Shown here one piece after another: positions 36,463 to 44,691 of a stretch of 64,000 bases of DNA (position 1 is its first letter; the number at the start of each line of letters is the position of its first letter). A model generated the notes under the pieces. It was not told where the DNA came from, ran no database searches, and saw only the letters and a program-made list of their open reading frames with translations. Position numbers and translations under genes: made by a program. Source of the DNA: Bradyrhizobium oligotrophicum S58 (GTDB taxonomy: Bacteria; Pseudomonadota; Alphaproteobacteria; Rhizobiales; Xanthobacteraceae); assembly GCF_000344805.1 (NCBI RefSeq), contig NC_020453.1:7978001-8042000 (forward strand). Reading direction: 5' to 3'.

Positions 36463-36947
36463 TCCGCTACGCACTGCGCTGCGACCGTGATCATACGTTC
36501 GAAAGCTGGTTTCAGAGTTCTTCGGCGTACGCCTCGCAGGTGAAGCGCAAGCTGGTGGAGTGCCCGACCTGCGGCTCGACCAAGGTCGAAAAGGCGATCA
36601 TGGCGCCGCGCGTCGTCAGCAAGAAGGGCCGCGAGGCCGCGCCGGTGCCGGCCGCGCCTGACCCATCGCCGACGCCCGCGCAGGAGGTCATTCCCTCGGG
36701 GTCGACGTCGCTGATGATGGCGCAGGAGCGCGAACTGCGCGCCAAGCTCAAGGAGCTGCGCGACCACATCGTCAAGAACGCCGATGATGTCGGCGAACGC
36801 TTCCCGAACGAAGCGCGCAAGATGCATTACGGCGAGACGGAGCACCGGCCGATCTATGGCGAGGCATCGCTCGACGAAGCGCGCGAGCTGATCGAGGAAG
36901 GCATCGAGGTGGCCCCGATCCCGGTGCTGCCGGACGACAGGAATTGA
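36459..36947 (+). CDS. DUF1178 family protein
   Basis: A 162-residue protein beginning MIRYALRCDRDHTFESWFQ. The N-terminal zinc-ribbon-like pair (C8 and VECPTCGSTKVEKAIMAPRV) and the C-terminal NEARKMHYGETEHRPIYGEAS are characteristic of DUF1178. Function is unknown; it is linked to grxC and the amidase across Rhizobiales. ATG 36459 overlaps the upstream stop (ATGA), and no other start gives the conserved N-terminus. Confidence 0.9.
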   Translation: MIRYALRCDRDHTFESWFQSSSAYASQVKRKLVECPTCGSTKVEKAIMAPRVVSKKGREAAPVPAAPDPSPTPAQEVIPSGSTSLMMAQERELRAKLKELRDHIVKNADDVGERFPNEARKMHYGETEHRPIYGEASLDEARELIEEGIEVAPIPVLPDDRN

Positions 36948-37037
36948 CGCGCCTGAATTGATGATTCTGAACTGACGCGCGACGCGTCTTAGTTCGGATG
37001 GCCGTGCAAAGGAGATGCGAACTCTCGCGTCCGCCTC

Positions 37038-37109
37038 CGTCATTGCGAGCGTAGCGAAGCAATCCAGAGTCCCGCCCACAGCCCCTGGATTGCTTCGCCC
37101 ACAATGACG
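37038..37109. repeat. Family C palindromic repeat, right arm shortened
   Basis: Left arm CGTCATTGCGAGCGTAGCGA... (37038-37067), right arm CTGGATTGCTTCGCC-CACAATGACG (37085-37109) lacking about five bases relative to the perfect copy at 16788. It lies about 90 bp after the DUF1178 stop. Confidence 0.78.
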
Positions 37110-37150
37110 GTCGAGATGGTTCGACCTGAATTGCGACCTTCCCCTGAGAG

Positions 37151-37594
37151 ATGACAATGTCCCCCCTCTCCTCGTCCTGGCAGCTCTGGGCTCTGCTCTC
37201 AGCGCTGTTCGCGGCCCTCACCGCCATCTTCGCCAAGGTCGGCGTCGAGGGCATCAACTCAGATCTCGCCACCCTGATTCGCACCACGATCGTGCTGGTG
37301 ACGCTGGCCATGATCTTGTTCGCCACCGGGCAGCTCACGAGCCCCGGGCCGATCTCGCCGCGAAGCTGGTTGTTCCTGACGCTCTCCGCGCTCGGCACCG
37401 GCGCCTCCTGGCTGTGCTACTTCCGTGCACTCAAGCTCGGACCGGCCACCCTGGTGGCGCCGATCGACAAGCTCAGCGTCGTGCTCGTCGCCTTGTTCGG
37501 CGTCGTGTTTCTTGGCGAACGACCGAGCTTGCAGGGCTGGATCGGCATCGCCCTGATCGCAGCCGGCGCCGTGCTGATCGCGATCAAGGGCTGA
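37151..37594 (+). CDS. Half-size EamA/DMT-family membrane protein
   Basis: A 147-residue protein containing a single EamA domain of about five helices (WALLSALFAALTAIFAKVGV, LIRTTIVLVTLAMILF, WLFLTLSALGTGASWLCYFRAL, LSVVLVALFGVVFLGE, GWIGIALIAAGAVLIAIKG). Full transporters of this superfamily have two such domains, so this one should pair with itself or with another half, as SMR-like proteins do. Substrate unknown. A second ATG lies two codons in. Its stop codon directly abuts that of a full-length DMT gene on the other strand. Confidence 0.87.
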   Translation: MTMSPLSSSWQLWALLSALFAALTAIFAKVGVEGINSDLATLIRTTIVLVTLAMILFATGQLTSPGPISPRSWLFLTLSALGTGASWLCYFRALKLGPATLVAPIDKLSVVLVALFGVVFLGERPSLQGWIGIALIAAGAVLIAIKG

Positions 37595-38494
37595 CTACAC
37601 GGCAATCAAGAGCGCCACGCCGGCGACGATCAGTCCGATGCCGCAGATCTCGCGCAGCGAGACCGGCTGCTTGAACGAGTAGTAGGACACACCCTGCGCG
37701 AACAGGACCTCGATCAGCGCCAGCGTGCGGACGTTGGCCGCCGCCGTCAACGCAAAGGCCAGGAACCAGAACTGCGAGGCAAAGGCGCCGACGAAGCCGG
37801 CCAGCATCGACGGCCGCCACAGCGACAGGATGCCCCGGAGAATGTCCGGCGCGCGGGCCAGCAGATAAACCGTCAGGATCGCCGTCTGCACGAACAGGCC
37901 CCAGACCAGCGTGGTGGACGCGGCGGTGACGAAGGAGACGCCATCCACGGCGATGATGGCGCCGCGAAAACCGACCGCCGACAGCGCGAATGCCGCCGCC
38001 GCGACCAGGCCGGTCACGGTCGGCCTCAACTCGGCGAAGCTCTTCTCGCCACCGGGCCTGAGCGCCGTGATGACGACGCCGATCGTCGCGATCAGGATCG
38101 CGACCAGCTTGGCGACCGAGAGCGGATCGCCGAGAAAGATGAAGGCAAAGATCGCGGTCTGGATCGCCTCGGTCTTCAGATAGGCCGTGGTGACCACGAA
38201 GGAGCGATCGGTCATCGCCAGCAGCATCAGCCCGGTGCCGATGATCTGGCTGAGCGCGCCGAGCAGCAGCCAGGGCCAGAATGCGGCCGAGGGCCACGAC
38301 AGATGATCGCCGGTGGCAAGCAGCACCGCGGTCAGAAACACCAGCGAGAACGGAAAGCCGAACAGGAAGCGGATGTTGGTCGCGCCCCAGGTGCCAAGCT
38401 TCGCCGTCAACGACCGCTGCATCGCATTGCGCGCAACTTGGCCCGCGGCGGCGACCAGCGTGAAGGGAATCCAGAGCGAGGTGATGGAGAGCAT
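37595..38494 (-). CDS. DMT-superfamily (EamA) transporter
   Basis: A 299-residue polytopic protein of about ten helices, two EamA repeats (LWIPFTLVAAAGQVARNAMQ ... then VTGLVAAAAFALSAVGFRG). The first stop-to-stop frame is 25 codons longer, but its extra N-terminus is charged and lies outside any helix; ATG 38494 (MLSITSLWIPF) is preferred. It probably exports a metabolite such as an amino acid. It is convergent with, and touches, the half-size EamA gene, but the two are not obviously duplicates. Confidence 0.87.
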   Translation of the reverse strand: MLSITSLWIPFTLVAAAGQVARNAMQRSLTAKLGTWGATNIRFLFGFPFSLVFLTAVLLATGDHLSWPSAAFWPWLLLGALSQIIGTGLMLLAMTDRSFVVTTAYLKTEAIQTAIFAFIFLGDPLSVAKLVAILIATIGVVITALRPGGEKSFAELRPTVTGLVAAAAFALSAVGFRGAIIAVDGVSFVTAASTTLVWGLFVQTAILTVYLLARAPDILRGILSLWRPSMLAGFVGAFASQFWFLAFALTAAANVRTLALIEVLFAQGVSYYSFKQPVSLREICGIGLIVAGVALLIAV

Positions 38495-38652
38495 TGGGAG
38501 CACAGAGCGGCTGTGAGGGCCGGCCACCGTGACCAGCGGGGCGCGCCGGGTCAACCGTGCAGGCGGCAATTCAGCCGCATGTCAGGATTGCAGATCGAGG
38601 CAGGGTTGGAGGCGAATTTCGGCGGGTTGTGGTACACTCGTGCCTTGCAATT

Positions 38653-39073
38653 GGTGTCGTCCCTGCGGACGCAGGGACCCATAACCACCGGCTTCCGCTG
38701 TTTTCGACGATCCATCCACGTGATGGTGCGGCAATGTACTACGTTTATATTCTCGCCAGCGGCCGTCACGGCACCTTGTATATCGGCGTGACCAACTCGT
38801 TACAGAAACGACTTGAGCAACATCGCAATGGCGAAGGCTCAGAATTCGTAAAGAAGTACGGGGTCTATCGCCTCGTCTATATCGAGACTGACGCCTTTGC
38901 CGAAGAGGCGATCGCCCGCGAAAAGCAGCTCAAGCGCTGGAAACGCGACTGGAAGATCGAGTTGATCGAGCGCGACAATCTCGAATGGCGCGATCTCGGC
39001 GACCTGATCTCCTAGTGTGCCCAAAACCACTCCCTGTGGTTATGGCTCCCTGCGTTCGCAGGGACGACACCGG
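38653..39073. mobile_element. Family A unit enclosing a GIY-YIG nuclease gene
   Basis: A 421-bp unit bounded by inverted hairpins: left GGTGTCGTCCCTGCGGACGC ... CCCATAACCACCGG (38653-38691) and right CCCTGTGGTTATGG ... GGGACGACACCGG (39032-39073). Other units of the family have a 50-100-bp spacer in this position; here the spacer is the GIY-YIG gene (38734-39015). The neighbouring unit at 39136-39335 has nearly the same right end but no gene. The structure suggests a mobile or formerly mobile cassette. Confidence 0.6.
38734..39015 (+). CDS. GIY-YIG domain nuclease, UPF0213-like
   Basis: A 93-residue stand-alone GIY-YIG domain: YYVYILASG then TLYIGVTN (variant of GIY/YIG), the catalytic Arg in LQKRLEQHR, and the metal Glu in EEAIAREKQLKRWKRDWKIELIE. 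Small proteins of this kind (YhbQ/UPF0213) are structure-specific or single-strand nucleases. ATG 38734 starts exactly at the domain; the frame extends up through the left repeat hairpin but without coding sense. The gene fills the space between two inverted family A hairpins. Confidence 0.88.
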   Translation: MYYVYILASGRHGTLYIGVTNSLQKRLEQHRNGEGSEFVKKYGVYRLVYIETDAFAEEAIAREKQLKRWKRDWKIELIERDNLEWRDLGDLIS

Positions 39074-39135
39074 TTATGAGATGAAGGGCGGGCTGCACCG
39101 ACGACACCACGGGTAGGACGAGCGAGAGGAACAAA

Positions 39136-39335
39136 GCTGTCGTCCCGGGCAAGCCCGGTGACGCGGAGCGTCAGCGGGCGCAGACCCGGGACCCATACCG
39201 CGTGATCTGTCTTGAGGCAGGATGTGCGTTGAACCTCTCGCGCTACGGAAAACCTGCTAGCGACCTGGTCCCCCCAGCGTGCCCCAAACCACTCCCTGTG
39301 GTTATGGGTCCCTGCGTTCGCAGGGACGACACCGG
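39136..39335. repeat. Family A unit without gene
   Basis: Left part GCTGTCGTCCCGGGCAAGCC ... GACCCGGGACCCATACCGCG (39136-39200) contains a nested GTGACGC/GCGTCAGC hairpin. Right part CCCTGTGGTTATGGGTCCCT ... GGGACGACACCGG (39294-39335) is almost identical to 39032-39073, and the likeness extends beyond the hairpin on both sides (ACCACT before, TTATGAG after). The 356-bp gap to ubiG holds no gene. Confidence 0.78.
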
Positions 39336-39371
39336 TTATGAGGCAACAGGTGGGGCCAAGTCGAAGGCCAG

Positions 39372-40142
39372 CTACACCATCTGCTCCGCCACCATCATGT
39401 AGTTCACGTCCATGTCGGACGATAGACTCCAGCGGTCGGCGAAGGGGCTGTAGACGACGCCGCTCTGCTCGGTGATGACGAGGCGGTTGTCGAGCAGATA
39501 TTTGGTGAGTTCGTCCGGCGTGACGAACTTGCTCCACTGATGGGTGCCGCGCGGCAGCCAGCGCAGCACGTATTCGGCGCCGACGATGGCGAGGGCAAAG
39601 CTCTTCCAGTTCCGGTTCAGGGTCGAGACCACCATCATGCCGCCCGGCTTCAGCACGGCGGCACAACGGCCGAGAAAGGCGCCGATGTCGGCGACGTGCT
39701 CGACGACCTCCATCGCCAGCACGATGTCGAAGCGCTCACGCGGATCCATCTCCTCGATCGTGGTGCAGCGGTAGTCGATCGACAGATGGCCCTTTTCCGC
39801 ATGCAGCCGTGCGGCGGCAATGTTGCTGGCCGAGGGGTCGACGCCGACCACCTGCGCGCCCAGCCGCGTGAACGGCTCGCACAGCAGGCCGGCGCCACAG
39901 CCGATGTCGAGCATCCGCAGCCCCGACAGGCAATTGAGGCTCTTGGCATTGCGTTCGAACTTCCGGCAGGCCGCATCGCGGATGTAGGTCAGGCGCAACG
40001 GATTGATCTTGTGCAAGGGCGCCATCTTGTCCTTGGGGTCCCACCAGGTCTCGGACAGTTTCGAAAACTTCGCGATCTCGGCCGGATCGACGGTCGAGCC
40101 GGAAGGAACGGAGGTGCTGCGGGAATCCTGAGGCATTGTCAT
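39372..40142 (-). CDS. ubiG: Ubiquinone biosynthesis O-methyltransferase UbiG
   Basis: A SAM-dependent enzyme that carries out both O-methylations of ubiquinone synthesis at the membrane surface. Family blocks: PAEIAKFSKLSETWWDPKDKM near the start (EhWWD), motif I LDIGCGAGLLCEP, VVGVDPSASNI, FDIVLAMEVVEHV and the C-terminal WLPRGTHQWSKFVTP. From ATG 40142 it has 256 residues; ATG 40181 would add 13 residues. Neither start has a strong Shine-Dalgarno. It follows the PH-domain gene by 42 bp. Confidence 0.95.
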   Translation of the reverse strand: MTMPQDSRSTSVPSGSTVDPAEIAKFSKLSETWWDPKDKMAPLHKINPLRLTYIRDAACRKFERNAKSLNCLSGLRMLDIGCGAGLLCEPFTRLGAQVVGVDPSASNIAAARLHAEKGHLSIDYRCTTIEEMDPRERFDIVLAMEVVEHVADIGAFLGRCAAVLKPGGMMVVSTLNRNWKSFALAIVGAEYVLRWLPRGTHQWSKFVTPDELTKYLLDNRLVITEQSGVVYSPFADRWSLSSDMDVNYMMVAEQMV

Positions 40143-40184
40143 CGCTGAATACTCAAATGATCTGACCTGACGCGCCGTCATCGG

Positions 40185-40652
40185 CTAACGCGCCGTGATG
40201 GCGTTACGAAACGCCAGCGGCTCCGCGATGGTCGAAATGGTTTCCTTGCCCTCGCCCACTCCCAAGATGGTGACGTCGCCGTAATTGAGAAGCCGTCCCG
40301 TAATGGTCTGGTTGACGTCGACGCTCTCGACCTTGTCGAGGGCCATCTCGAAGGTACGGCGCCGAATGAAACCGGTTTTATGAACGACCCTGCGATTGGT
40401 GACGTCGGTCTCGGTGGTCAGGCGGTGGAACCAGGCCCGAACCGTCCAATACAATGCGACCACCGCAATGACGGCCGCCGTGGCCAGACACAGCATCGTG
40501 AGGTTGTCGTTGACGGTCATGCGCGAGAGCACGACGAGCGCGAAAGCAATGATCCAGCCGCCGATGGCCGGCAGATAGAACATCCAATGCGCATTGGTCG
40601 AATACAGCACCTTCTCGCCGGGTTGCAGGATTTCGTCGATGTAACGCGCCAT
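40185..40652 (-). CDS. Bacterial PH-domain membrane protein (YdbT/DUF304-like)
   Basis: A 155-residue protein with two hydrophobic helices (about residues 23-45 and 52-70: FYLPAIGGWIIAFALVVL and MLCLATAAVIAVVALYWTV) followed by a bPH_2 domain, TDVTNRRVVHKTGFIRRRTFEMALDKVESV and GRLLNYGDVTILGVG. The function of this family is not established. It is divergent from lysC (146 bp) and probably transcribed with ubiG. Confidence 0.85.
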   Translation of the reverse strand: MARYIDEILQPGEKVLYSTNAHWMFYLPAIGGWIIAFALVVLSRMTVNDNLTMLCLATAAVIAVVALYWTVRAWFHRLTTETDVTNRRVVHKTGFIRRRTFEMALDKVESVDVNQTITGRLLNYGDVTILGVGEGKETISTIAEPLAFRNAITAR

Positions 40653-40798
40653 ACTCCGCCTCTACCCCACCCCATCACCACAAGGAACCGTCTTGCCCCC
40701 GGCCGCGGCGCTATGTATACGCGCGTTTCGGCTGGCGCGCCTCCGGTTTCGCGCTGGGCCGGTCAACTTATCCTCCTGATGGGAATGAGCGCGTCGTC

Positions 40799-42055
40799 AT
40801 GGGTCGCCTCGTGCTGAAATTCGGCGGCACATCCGTCGCCAACATCGACCGCATCCGCAACGTCGCGCGCCACGTCAAGCGCGAGGTCGATGCCGGCCAC
40901 GAGGTCGCCGTGGTGGTCTCGGCGATGTCCGGCAAGACCAACGAGCTGGTCGCCTGGTGTACCGAAGCGTCGCCCATGCACGATGCGCGCGAATATGACG
41001 CCGTGGTGGCGTCGGGCGAGCAGGTCACGTCTGGCCTGCTGGCGATCGTGCTGCAGAGCATGGGCATCCAGGCGCGGTCCTGGCAGGGCTGGCAGATCCC
41101 GATTCGGACCAGCGACGCGCATGCCTCGGCGCGCATCGTCGGCATCGACGGCTCGGAGCTGATCCAGCGCTTCCAGGAGCGCAAGGAAGTGGCGGTCATC
41201 GCCGGCTTCCAGGGCATCAACCCCGAAACCAATCGGATCACCACGCTCGGCCGCGGCGGCTCGGACACCTCGGCGGTTGCGATCGCCGCCGCCATCAAGG
41301 CCGACCGATGCGACATCTACACCGACGTCGACGGCGTCTACACCACCGACCCCCGCGTGGTGCCGAAGGCCAAGCGGCTCGACAAGATCGCCTTCGAGGA
41401 CATGCTGGAATTGGCGTCCCAGGGCGCCAAGGTGCTGCAGGTCCGCTCGGTGGAACTGGGCATGGTGCACAACATGCCGATCTTCGTCCGCTCCTCATTC
41501 GACAAGCCCGAGGATATCGACCCGCACGCCAACCAGCCGCCGGGGACGCTGATCTGCAGCGAGGAACAAATCATGGAAAATCACGTCGTGACCGGCATCG
41601 CCTTCTCCAAGGACGAGGCCCAGATCTCGGTGCGCCAGATCGAGGACAAGCCGGGGATCGCCGCGTCGATCTTCGGACCGCTGGCCGATGCCAACATCAA
41701 TGTCGACATGATCGTCCAGAACGTCTCGGAAGACGGCAAGACCACCGATCTGACCTTCACGGTGCCGGCCTCCGACTACAACCGGGCACGCGAGACGATC
41801 ACGGCGGCCAAGGACAAGATCGGCTACCAGCGCCTGGATACCGCGACCGACGTCTCCAAAGTGTCGGTGATCGGCTCGGGCATGCGAAGCCACGCCGGCG
41901 TGGCCGCCAAGGGTTTTGCGGCGCTGGCCGCCCGCAACATCAACATCCGCGCGATCACGACCTCCGAAATCAAGTTCTCGGTGCTGATCGATGCCGCCTA
42001 TACCGAATTGGCGGTTCGTACGCTGCATACGCTCTACGGATTGGACCAGGCCTAG
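40799..42055 (+). CDS. lysC: Aspartate kinase
   Basis: A 418-residue kinase for the first step of lysine, threonine and methionine synthesis. The N-terminal signature LVLKFGGTSVANIDRI and the catalytic blocks TTLGRGGSDTSAVAIAAA and DIYTDVDGVYTTDPR are complete. Two ACT domains follow (from about residue 265; GIAFSKDEAQISVRQIEDKPG, then VSVIGSGMRSHAGVAAKGF), as expected for feedback inhibition by lysine and threonine. An internal start for a separate beta chain (as in Bacillus or Corynebacterium) could be at ATG 41572 (MENHVVTG); this is a possibility only. Confidence 0.96.
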   Translation: MGRLVLKFGGTSVANIDRIRNVARHVKREVDAGHEVAVVVSAMSGKTNELVAWCTEASPMHDAREYDAVVASGEQVTSGLLAIVLQSMGIQARSWQGWQIPIRTSDAHASARIVGIDGSELIQRFQERKEVAVIAGFQGINPETNRITTLGRGGSDTSAVAIAAAIKADRCDIYTDVDGVYTTDPRVVPKAKRLDKIAFEDMLELASQGAKVLQVRSVELGMVHNMPIFVRSSFDKPEDIDPHANQPPGTLICSEEQIMENHVVTGIAFSKDEAQISVRQIEDKPGIAASIFGPLADANINVDMIVQNVSEDGKTTDLTFTVPASDYNRARETITAAKDKIGYQRLDTATDVSKVSVIGSGMRSHAGVAAKGFAALAARNINIRAITTSEIKFSVLIDAAYTELAVRTLHTLYGLDQA

Positions 42056-42357
42056 AAAATCAGCCTCCGCGACCACACCTGTCCCGTTATGCGACAGCGG
42101 GACCGGGGCAGAGGTCTTTCGAAAGCCGTTGACGCCTCCAGTGCTGGCAGGCGTTTTGCTTGGCAAAACAAGCCCCAATTCGCTATACGCCTCCAAGGAT
42201 GGCTGCCGCGAACTGTGCTCCAGTGATAGTTGTCCTGATTCGGGCCAGCACCCTGAGCGTGCGATAGTGCCGAATCAAGAAAGCTGTTCGATGCCGCGAG
42301 TTTAGCGCCAGATCCGGCCGAGTGCCGGGCTGGCCCCAGGAAGGGGGATTGTGCCAC
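42056..42357. other. lysC-ptsP intergenic region
   Basis: 302 bp with no gene. A small perfect hairpin GTTTTGC-TTG-GCAAAAC lies at 42153-42169, and GTCCCG/CGGGAC arms follow the lysC stop (near 42082) as a weak terminator candidate. AAGGGGGATT at 42341 provides the ptsP ribosome site. Confidence 0.35.
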
Positions 42358-44625
42358 ATGCGAAGCACGTCGGGAGGCCCCCGCGTCCTGCTCAGACGGC
42401 TTCGCGAGACCATGGCGGAGCAGGTCTCGGCACAGGAGCGGCTCGACAAGATCGTGGTGCTGATCGCGGCCAACATGGTCGCGGAAGTCTGCTCGGTCTA
42501 CGTGCTGCGCGTCGACAACACGCTGGAACTCTATGCCACCGAAGGTCTGAACCGCGACGCCGTGCACATGACGGTGCTGAGCGCGCATGAAGGCCTGGTC
42601 GGCCTGGTCGCCAGCGAGGCGACACCGCTCAATTTGAGCGACGCACAGAGCCACCCTGCCTTCTCATATCGCCCGGAGACGGGCGAGGAGATCTACCACT
42701 CCTTCCTCGGCGTGCCGATCCTGCGCGCCGGCAACACGCTCGGCGTGCTGGTGGTGCAGAACCGCGCCAAGCGCACCTATGTCGAGGAAGAGGTCGAGGC
42801 GCTGCAGACCACGGCGATGGTGCTCGCCGAGATGATCGCCTCCGGCGAGCTGGCCGCGCTGGCGCAGCCCGGCGCGGAGCCTGCGGTCAGGCACTCGGTT
42901 CACAAGACCGGCGCGGTGCTGTCCGACGGCATCGCGCTCGGCCATGTCGTGCTCCACGAGCCGCGCGTCGTCGTCAACAACTACATTGCCGAGGACCTGC
43001 CGAAGGAGATCAAGCGGCTCGATGCGGCGCTGGTCAAGCTGCGCGCCGACCTCGACCGGATGCTGGAGCGTGGCGACGTCGCTGATGGCGGTGAGCATCG
43101 CGAGGTGCTCGAAGCCTATCGCATGTTCGCCAACGACCAGGGCTGGTCGCACAAGCTGCACGAGGCGGTGGCGACCGGCCTCACTGCAGAGGCCGCCGTC
43201 GAACGCGTGCAGTCCGACACCCGCGCCCGCATGCTGCGCTCGACCGATCCCTATCTGCGCGAGCGGCTGCACGACCTCGAGGATCTCGGCTACCGCCTGC
43301 TGCGCCAGCTGGTCGGCCAGGATCATGCGCCGAGCCGCGACCACCTGCCCGACAACGCCATCCTGATCGCCCGCGCGATGGGCCCCGCGGCCCTGCTCGA
43401 CTATGACCGCAAGCGGCTGCGCGGCCTCGTGCTCGAGGAAGGCACCGCGAACTCGCATGTCGCGATCGTGGCGCGCGCGCTCGGCATCCCCGCCGTCGGC
43501 GAGGTGCCGAACGCGCCAGGCATTGCCGATCCCGGCGACGCCATCATCGTCGACGGCACCTCCGGCTCGATCTATGTGCGGCCGTCGGCCGAGATCGAAT
43601 CCGCCTATGCCGAGCGGGTCCGCTTCCGCGCCCGCCGCCAGGCGCAATACAGCGAGCTGCGCAACAAGCCCTGCAAGACCAAGGACGGCCAGCCGATCGA
43701 GCTGATGATCAATGCCGGCCTCGTCATCGACCTGCCGCATATCGAGGACACCGGCAGCGCCGGCATAGGCCTGTTTCGCACCGAGCTGCAGTTCATGGTC
43801 TCGGCCAGCCTGCCGCGCTCCAGCGACCAGCTCGCGCTCTATCGCACGGTTCTCGACGCCGCCGGCAACCGGCCGGTCACCTTCCGCACGCTCGACATCG
43901 GCGGCGACAAGGCGCTGCCCTACATGGAGACCGTGATCGAGGAAAACCCGGCACTGGGGTGGCGCGCGATCCGCCTCGGCCTCGATCGACCGGGCCTGTT
44001 GCGCGGCCAGATCCGGGCGCTGCTGCGCGCCGGCGGCGGCCGCTCGCTGCGCATCATGTTCCCGATGATCTCGGAGGTCGCCGAGTTCGACACCGCCAAG
44101 GCGATCGTCGAGCGCGAGTTGACGTATTTGCGCCAGCACGGCCATACGCTGCCGGAGCGCGTCGACGTCGGCACGATGCTGGAGGTTCCAGCGCTGTTGT
44201 ACCAGCTCGACGAGCTGCTCTCGAAGGTCGACTTCATCTCGGTCGGATCGAACGACCTGTTCCAGTTCCTGTTCGCGGTCGACCGCGGCAATGCCAAGGT
44301 GTCGGAGCGGTTCGATACGCTGTCGGCGCCGATCCTGAGGGCGCTGCAGGAGATCGTGCGCAAGGCGAAGGCCGCCAAGAAGTCGGTGTCGCTGTGCGGC
44401 GAGATGGCCTCCAAGCCGATCGGCGCGCTGGCGCTGATCGCGCTCGGCTACCGCTCGCTGTCGCTGTCGGCCACCGCGCACGGCCCGGTGAAGGCCATGA
44501 TCCTCGAGCTCGACGCCGCCAAGGCCGAGACGAAGATGGCCGAATGGCTGGCCGCGCCGGCCGGCAGTTTCTCGATGCGGCAGAAGCTGACCCAGTTCGC
44601 CGAGACCGAAGGCCTCGCGCTGTAG
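42358..44625 (+). CDS. ptsP: Nitrogen-PTS enzyme I (phosphoenolpyruvate-protein phosphotransferase)
   Basis: A 755-residue EI-Ntr. An N-terminal GAF domain (about residues 15-150) is followed by the PEP-utilising EI core: the phospho-His region LEEGTANSHVAIVARALGIPAVG, then GIGLFRTELQFM, FRTLDIGGDKALPYM and FPMISEVAEFD, and the C-terminal Cys region KKSVSLCGEMASKP. It phosphorylates NPr (PtsO), which passes phosphate to PtsN, controlling K+ uptake and carbon/nitrogen balance. The GAF is known to bind glutamine in relatives. ATG 42358 follows AGGGGG; GTG 42322 is possible. Placement between lysC and prfA is usual in Rhizobiales. Confidence 0.95.
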   Translation: MRSTSGGPRVLLRRLRETMAEQVSAQERLDKIVVLIAANMVAEVCSVYVLRVDNTLELYATEGLNRDAVHMTVLSAHEGLVGLVASEATPLNLSDAQSHPAFSYRPETGEEIYHSFLGVPILRAGNTLGVLVVQNRAKRTYVEEEVEALQTTAMVLAEMIASGELAALAQPGAEPAVRHSVHKTGAVLSDGIALGHVVLHEPRVVVNNYIAEDLPKEIKRLDAALVKLRADLDRMLERGDVADGGEHREVLEAYRMFANDQGWSHKLHEAVATGLTAEAAVERVQSDTRARMLRSTDPYLRERLHDLEDLGYRLLRQLVGQDHAPSRDHLPDNAILIARAMGPAALLDYDRKRLRGLVLEEGTANSHVAIVARALGIPAVGEVPNAPGIADPGDAIIVDGTSGSIYVRPSAEIESAYAERVRFRARRQAQYSELRNKPCKTKDGQPIELMINAGLVIDLPHIEDTGSAGIGLFRTELQFMVSASLPRSSDQLALYRTVLDAAGNRPVTFRTLDIGGDKALPYMETVIEENPALGWRAIRLGLDRPGLLRGQIRALLRAGGGRSLRIMFPMISEVAEFDTAKAIVERELTYLRQHGHTLPERVDVGTMLEVPALLYQLDELLSKVDFISVGSNDLFQFLFAVDRGNAKVSERFDTLSAPILRALQEIVRKAKAAKKSVSLCGEMASKPIGALALIALGYRSLSLSATAHGPVKAMILELDAAKAETKMAEWLAAPAGSFSMRQKLTQFAETEGLAL

Positions 44626-44691
44626 CGGGCCTTCGCGCCTGCTCCGACCGAGCCCATCATCCCCTGATATTGCACGTCCTGAGATCGCATC

